NCBI RefSeq assembly: GCF_918698155.1
Contig: NZ_CAKKLX010000007.1
Coordinates: 111,388 to 175,387, forward strand
Direction of reading: 5' to 3'
Source: Roseomonas sp. CECT 9278
GTDB lineage: Bacteria; Pseudomonadota; Alphaproteobacteria; Acetobacterales; Acetobacteraceae
DNA length: 64,000 nt
This document shows, one piece after another, positions 62,947 through 64,000 of this stretch. Both the position numbers and the translations under genes were made by a program. Each line of letters starts with the position of its first letter. Position 1 is the stretch's first letter. The notes beneath the pieces were generated by a model that did not search any database, was not told the DNA's origin, and worked only from the letters and a program-made list of their open reading frames with translations.

Positions 62947-63037
62947 AAGGCGCCGAGGCCAGGGCCGCAGGCCCACGGCCCACCGCGACAGTGGGGCGAC
63001 CGCCCCGGACCAGCAGCCAGGGACAGCCGTAGGGACC

Positions 63038-63424
63038 ATGCCGAATACGCCGCTTGCCAAGTCGATCTTCGACCTCCTGTCGCACATCAGCCTCCCGGCC
63101 TCGGAGGCGAAGCTGCCGGAGATCGACCCCTACGACCCGACGCGCCGGCTGCCGACCCGCGTCGAGGGCCCGCATGGCCTGCTCGATGGCCTGCTGGCCG
63201 AGGTCGAGGAGGACCTGCTCGAGGGCCGCAACGCCGCCGCCGGCACCGCGCTCGGCCTGGTCGGCACGCGCATGAGCCTCGATGCCATGCGCGGCGCGCC
63301 GCAGCCCTCCCATGTCGAATGGCTCGCCGCCCACCTGCGCGAAGCGGCGCATGACCTGGGCGACGGCCATCCCGGCAAGGCGCTGAAGTCGGTGCGCCAG
63401 GCGCGGATGGCGCTGCGGCAATAG
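63038..63424 (+). CDS. Hypothetical helical protein (128 aa)
   Basis: The family is not recognised. This short soluble, mostly alpha-helical protein has acidic N-terminal and central parts (EIDPYDPTRRLPTRVEGPHG, LLAEVEEDLLEGRNAAAGTA) and a basic C-terminal helix (GKALKSVRQARMALRQ). No signal peptide or cysteine is present. ATG 63038 has AGGGA close upstream and CAGGGA further out. It follows the permease operon by about 90 bp and ends just before a strong hairpin. Codon pattern and composition fit a genuine gene. Confidence 0.7.
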   Translation: MPNTPLAKSIFDLLSHISLPASEAKLPEIDPYDPTRRLPTRVEGPHGLLDGLLAEVEEDLLEGRNAAAGTALGLVGTRMSLDAMRGAPQPSHVEWLAAHLREAAHDLGDGHPGKALKSVRQARMALRQ

Positions 63425-63431
63425 ACCAGGT

Positions 63432-63459
63432 CCCGACCGGGTAACCCCACCCGGTCGGG
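63432..63459 (+). terminator. Strong hairpin, possible terminator
   Basis: CCCGACCGGGT (63432-63442) and ACCCGGTCGGG (63449-63459) form a perfect 11-bp GC-rich stem with loop AACCCC, starting 7 bases after the stop of the 63038 gene. It is not followed by a T-run, so factor-independent termination is uncertain. It could also stabilise the 3' end. Confidence 0.55.
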
Positions 63460-63714
63460 TCGCGATGGTCGCGAAAACAGGCACCTGGCGGCGCGGCCGC
63501 CGTCCGGGCGCGGCCGGCGCCCGGGGTTCGCGCGCCAGGCGGTCGGCTTTCGCCAACCCGCATGCGACAGAACCGCTACGCACCAAACATGGCGAATCAG
63601 TCATTTGGCGGCGAAGGCTGAGACAGGACAACAGGCGTAATAGCCCGCCCAGGAAGCTGCGGGCCCCCGACCGAGTCGTCCTGTCATCCGCCTCGCCGAA
63701 AGGACCTCGTCGCC

Positions 63715-64000
63715 ATGTTCCGCACCATCGTGCTCGCCGCGGGGCTGCTGCTCGCCCTCGGCAGCTTCAGCACCGCCGACGCCACGCGCAGCCGTACCCG
63801 CGCACCCGCCACCACCGAGGCCACCTCCGGCGCCGCCGAGGCGCCACGCGCGACCTCCAGCCGCCGCACGCGCCGCACCGAGGCGCAGCGCCAGCGCCGC
63901 AACCGCGGCGAGGCGAACTCGACCCGCCGCCAGCGCACCGAGGCCAGCACGCGCCGCCGCGGCACGCAGACGGCGTCGGCTTCCGGCCGGACCCGCGGCG
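63715..64000 (+). CDS. Secreted Arg/Thr-rich protein, partial at right edge
   Basis: The reading frame from ATG 63715 is open to the end of the window (95 codons). A signal peptide is clear: FRTIVLAAGLLLALGSFSTA followed by DA. The mature part is low-complexity, highly basic and rich in Arg, Thr, Ser, Ala and Glu (RSRTRAPATTEATSG, SSRRTRRTEAQRQRRNR). Secreted Arg-rich proteins of this kind have no known function; binding to acidic cell-surface polymers or nucleic acids is only a guess. AAAGGA ten bases upstream supports the start. A minus-strand frame over the same bases lacks these features. Confidence 0.7.
   Translation, partial: MFRTIVLAAGLLLALGSFSTADATRSRTRAPATTEATSGAAEAPRATSSRRTRRTEAQRQRRNRGEANSTRRQRTEASTRRRGTQTASASGRTRG

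Overview
The window is GC-rich (about 70 % by eye) and gene-dense. Many genes are linked by ATGA, GTGA or TGATG stop/start overlaps. The gene families point to an alphaproteobacterium of the Acetobacteraceae / Roseomonas type: tripartite tricarboxylate (Tct/Bug) transport, guaB and guaA in one neighbourhood, an AtzG-like amidase subunit, a monomeric class II ribonucleotide reductase and several lineage-type secreted hypotheticals. The assignment is inferred from gene families and composition; no 16S gene is present.

Region 1 (1-5519) is the integrase end of a genomic island lodged next to the 3' end of guaA. It carries an ArdC-type antirestriction protein with a small translationally coupled partner, an AlpA-type DNA-binding protein, and a P4-type tyrosine integrase gene. 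A 1958-bp IS1595-family element (2489-4446) has cut the integrase in two. Terminal inverted repeats and an 8-bp target duplication are visible. The element carries a transposase and a DinD homologue as passenger. Removing the element and one duplication copy restores an uninterrupted integrase of about 426 codons. A ~58-bp leader is present in two copies, before ardC and before a gene that runs off the left edge.

Region 2 (5520-17113) is core genome on the minus strand: guaA, a GNAT acetyltransferase, rsmB, a haloacid dehalogenase, guaB, a ParDE toxin-antitoxin pair, two secreted proteins of unknown function, rlmE, ppx/gppA, a small secreted protein and, on the plus strand, tRNA-Gln(CTG).

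Region 3 (17127-28197) is uptake and catabolism. A minus-strand cluster encodes a ThDP-dependent enzyme, a complete carbohydrate-type ABC importer (ATPase, binding protein, two permeases), a 2-hydroxyacid dehydrogenase and a DUF3830 protein. Divergent from it is a tctB-tctA-tctC tripartite tricarboxylate transporter.

Region 4 (28500-40603) is a glycan/glycosyltransferase locus: a GT4 enzyme, a two-domain GT2-GT4 protein, a GT61 enzyme, an uncharacterised partner, and three large proteins of unknown role. One of the three is a TPR protein whose C-terminal domain looks like a GT32 enzyme without its DxD motif. The stretch 31250-33420 is much more AT-rich than its surroundings and looks horizontally acquired.

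Region 5 (40669-64000) mixes metabolism and surface functions: enoyl-CoA hydratase, MBL-fold hydrolase, MaoC dehydratase, an MFS transporter, a HupE-type Ni/Co permease beside an adenosylcobalamin-dependent ribonucleotide reductase, an RMD1-family protein, an amidase/AtzG pair, a large beta-propeller plus RTX-repeat protein, an aminotransferase, a ureohydrolase, a CAP-domain protein, an ELM1-family protein, pyrE, and a peptide-type ABC operon (binding protein and two permeases, no ATPase in the window). The window ends inside an Arg/Thr-rich secreted protein.
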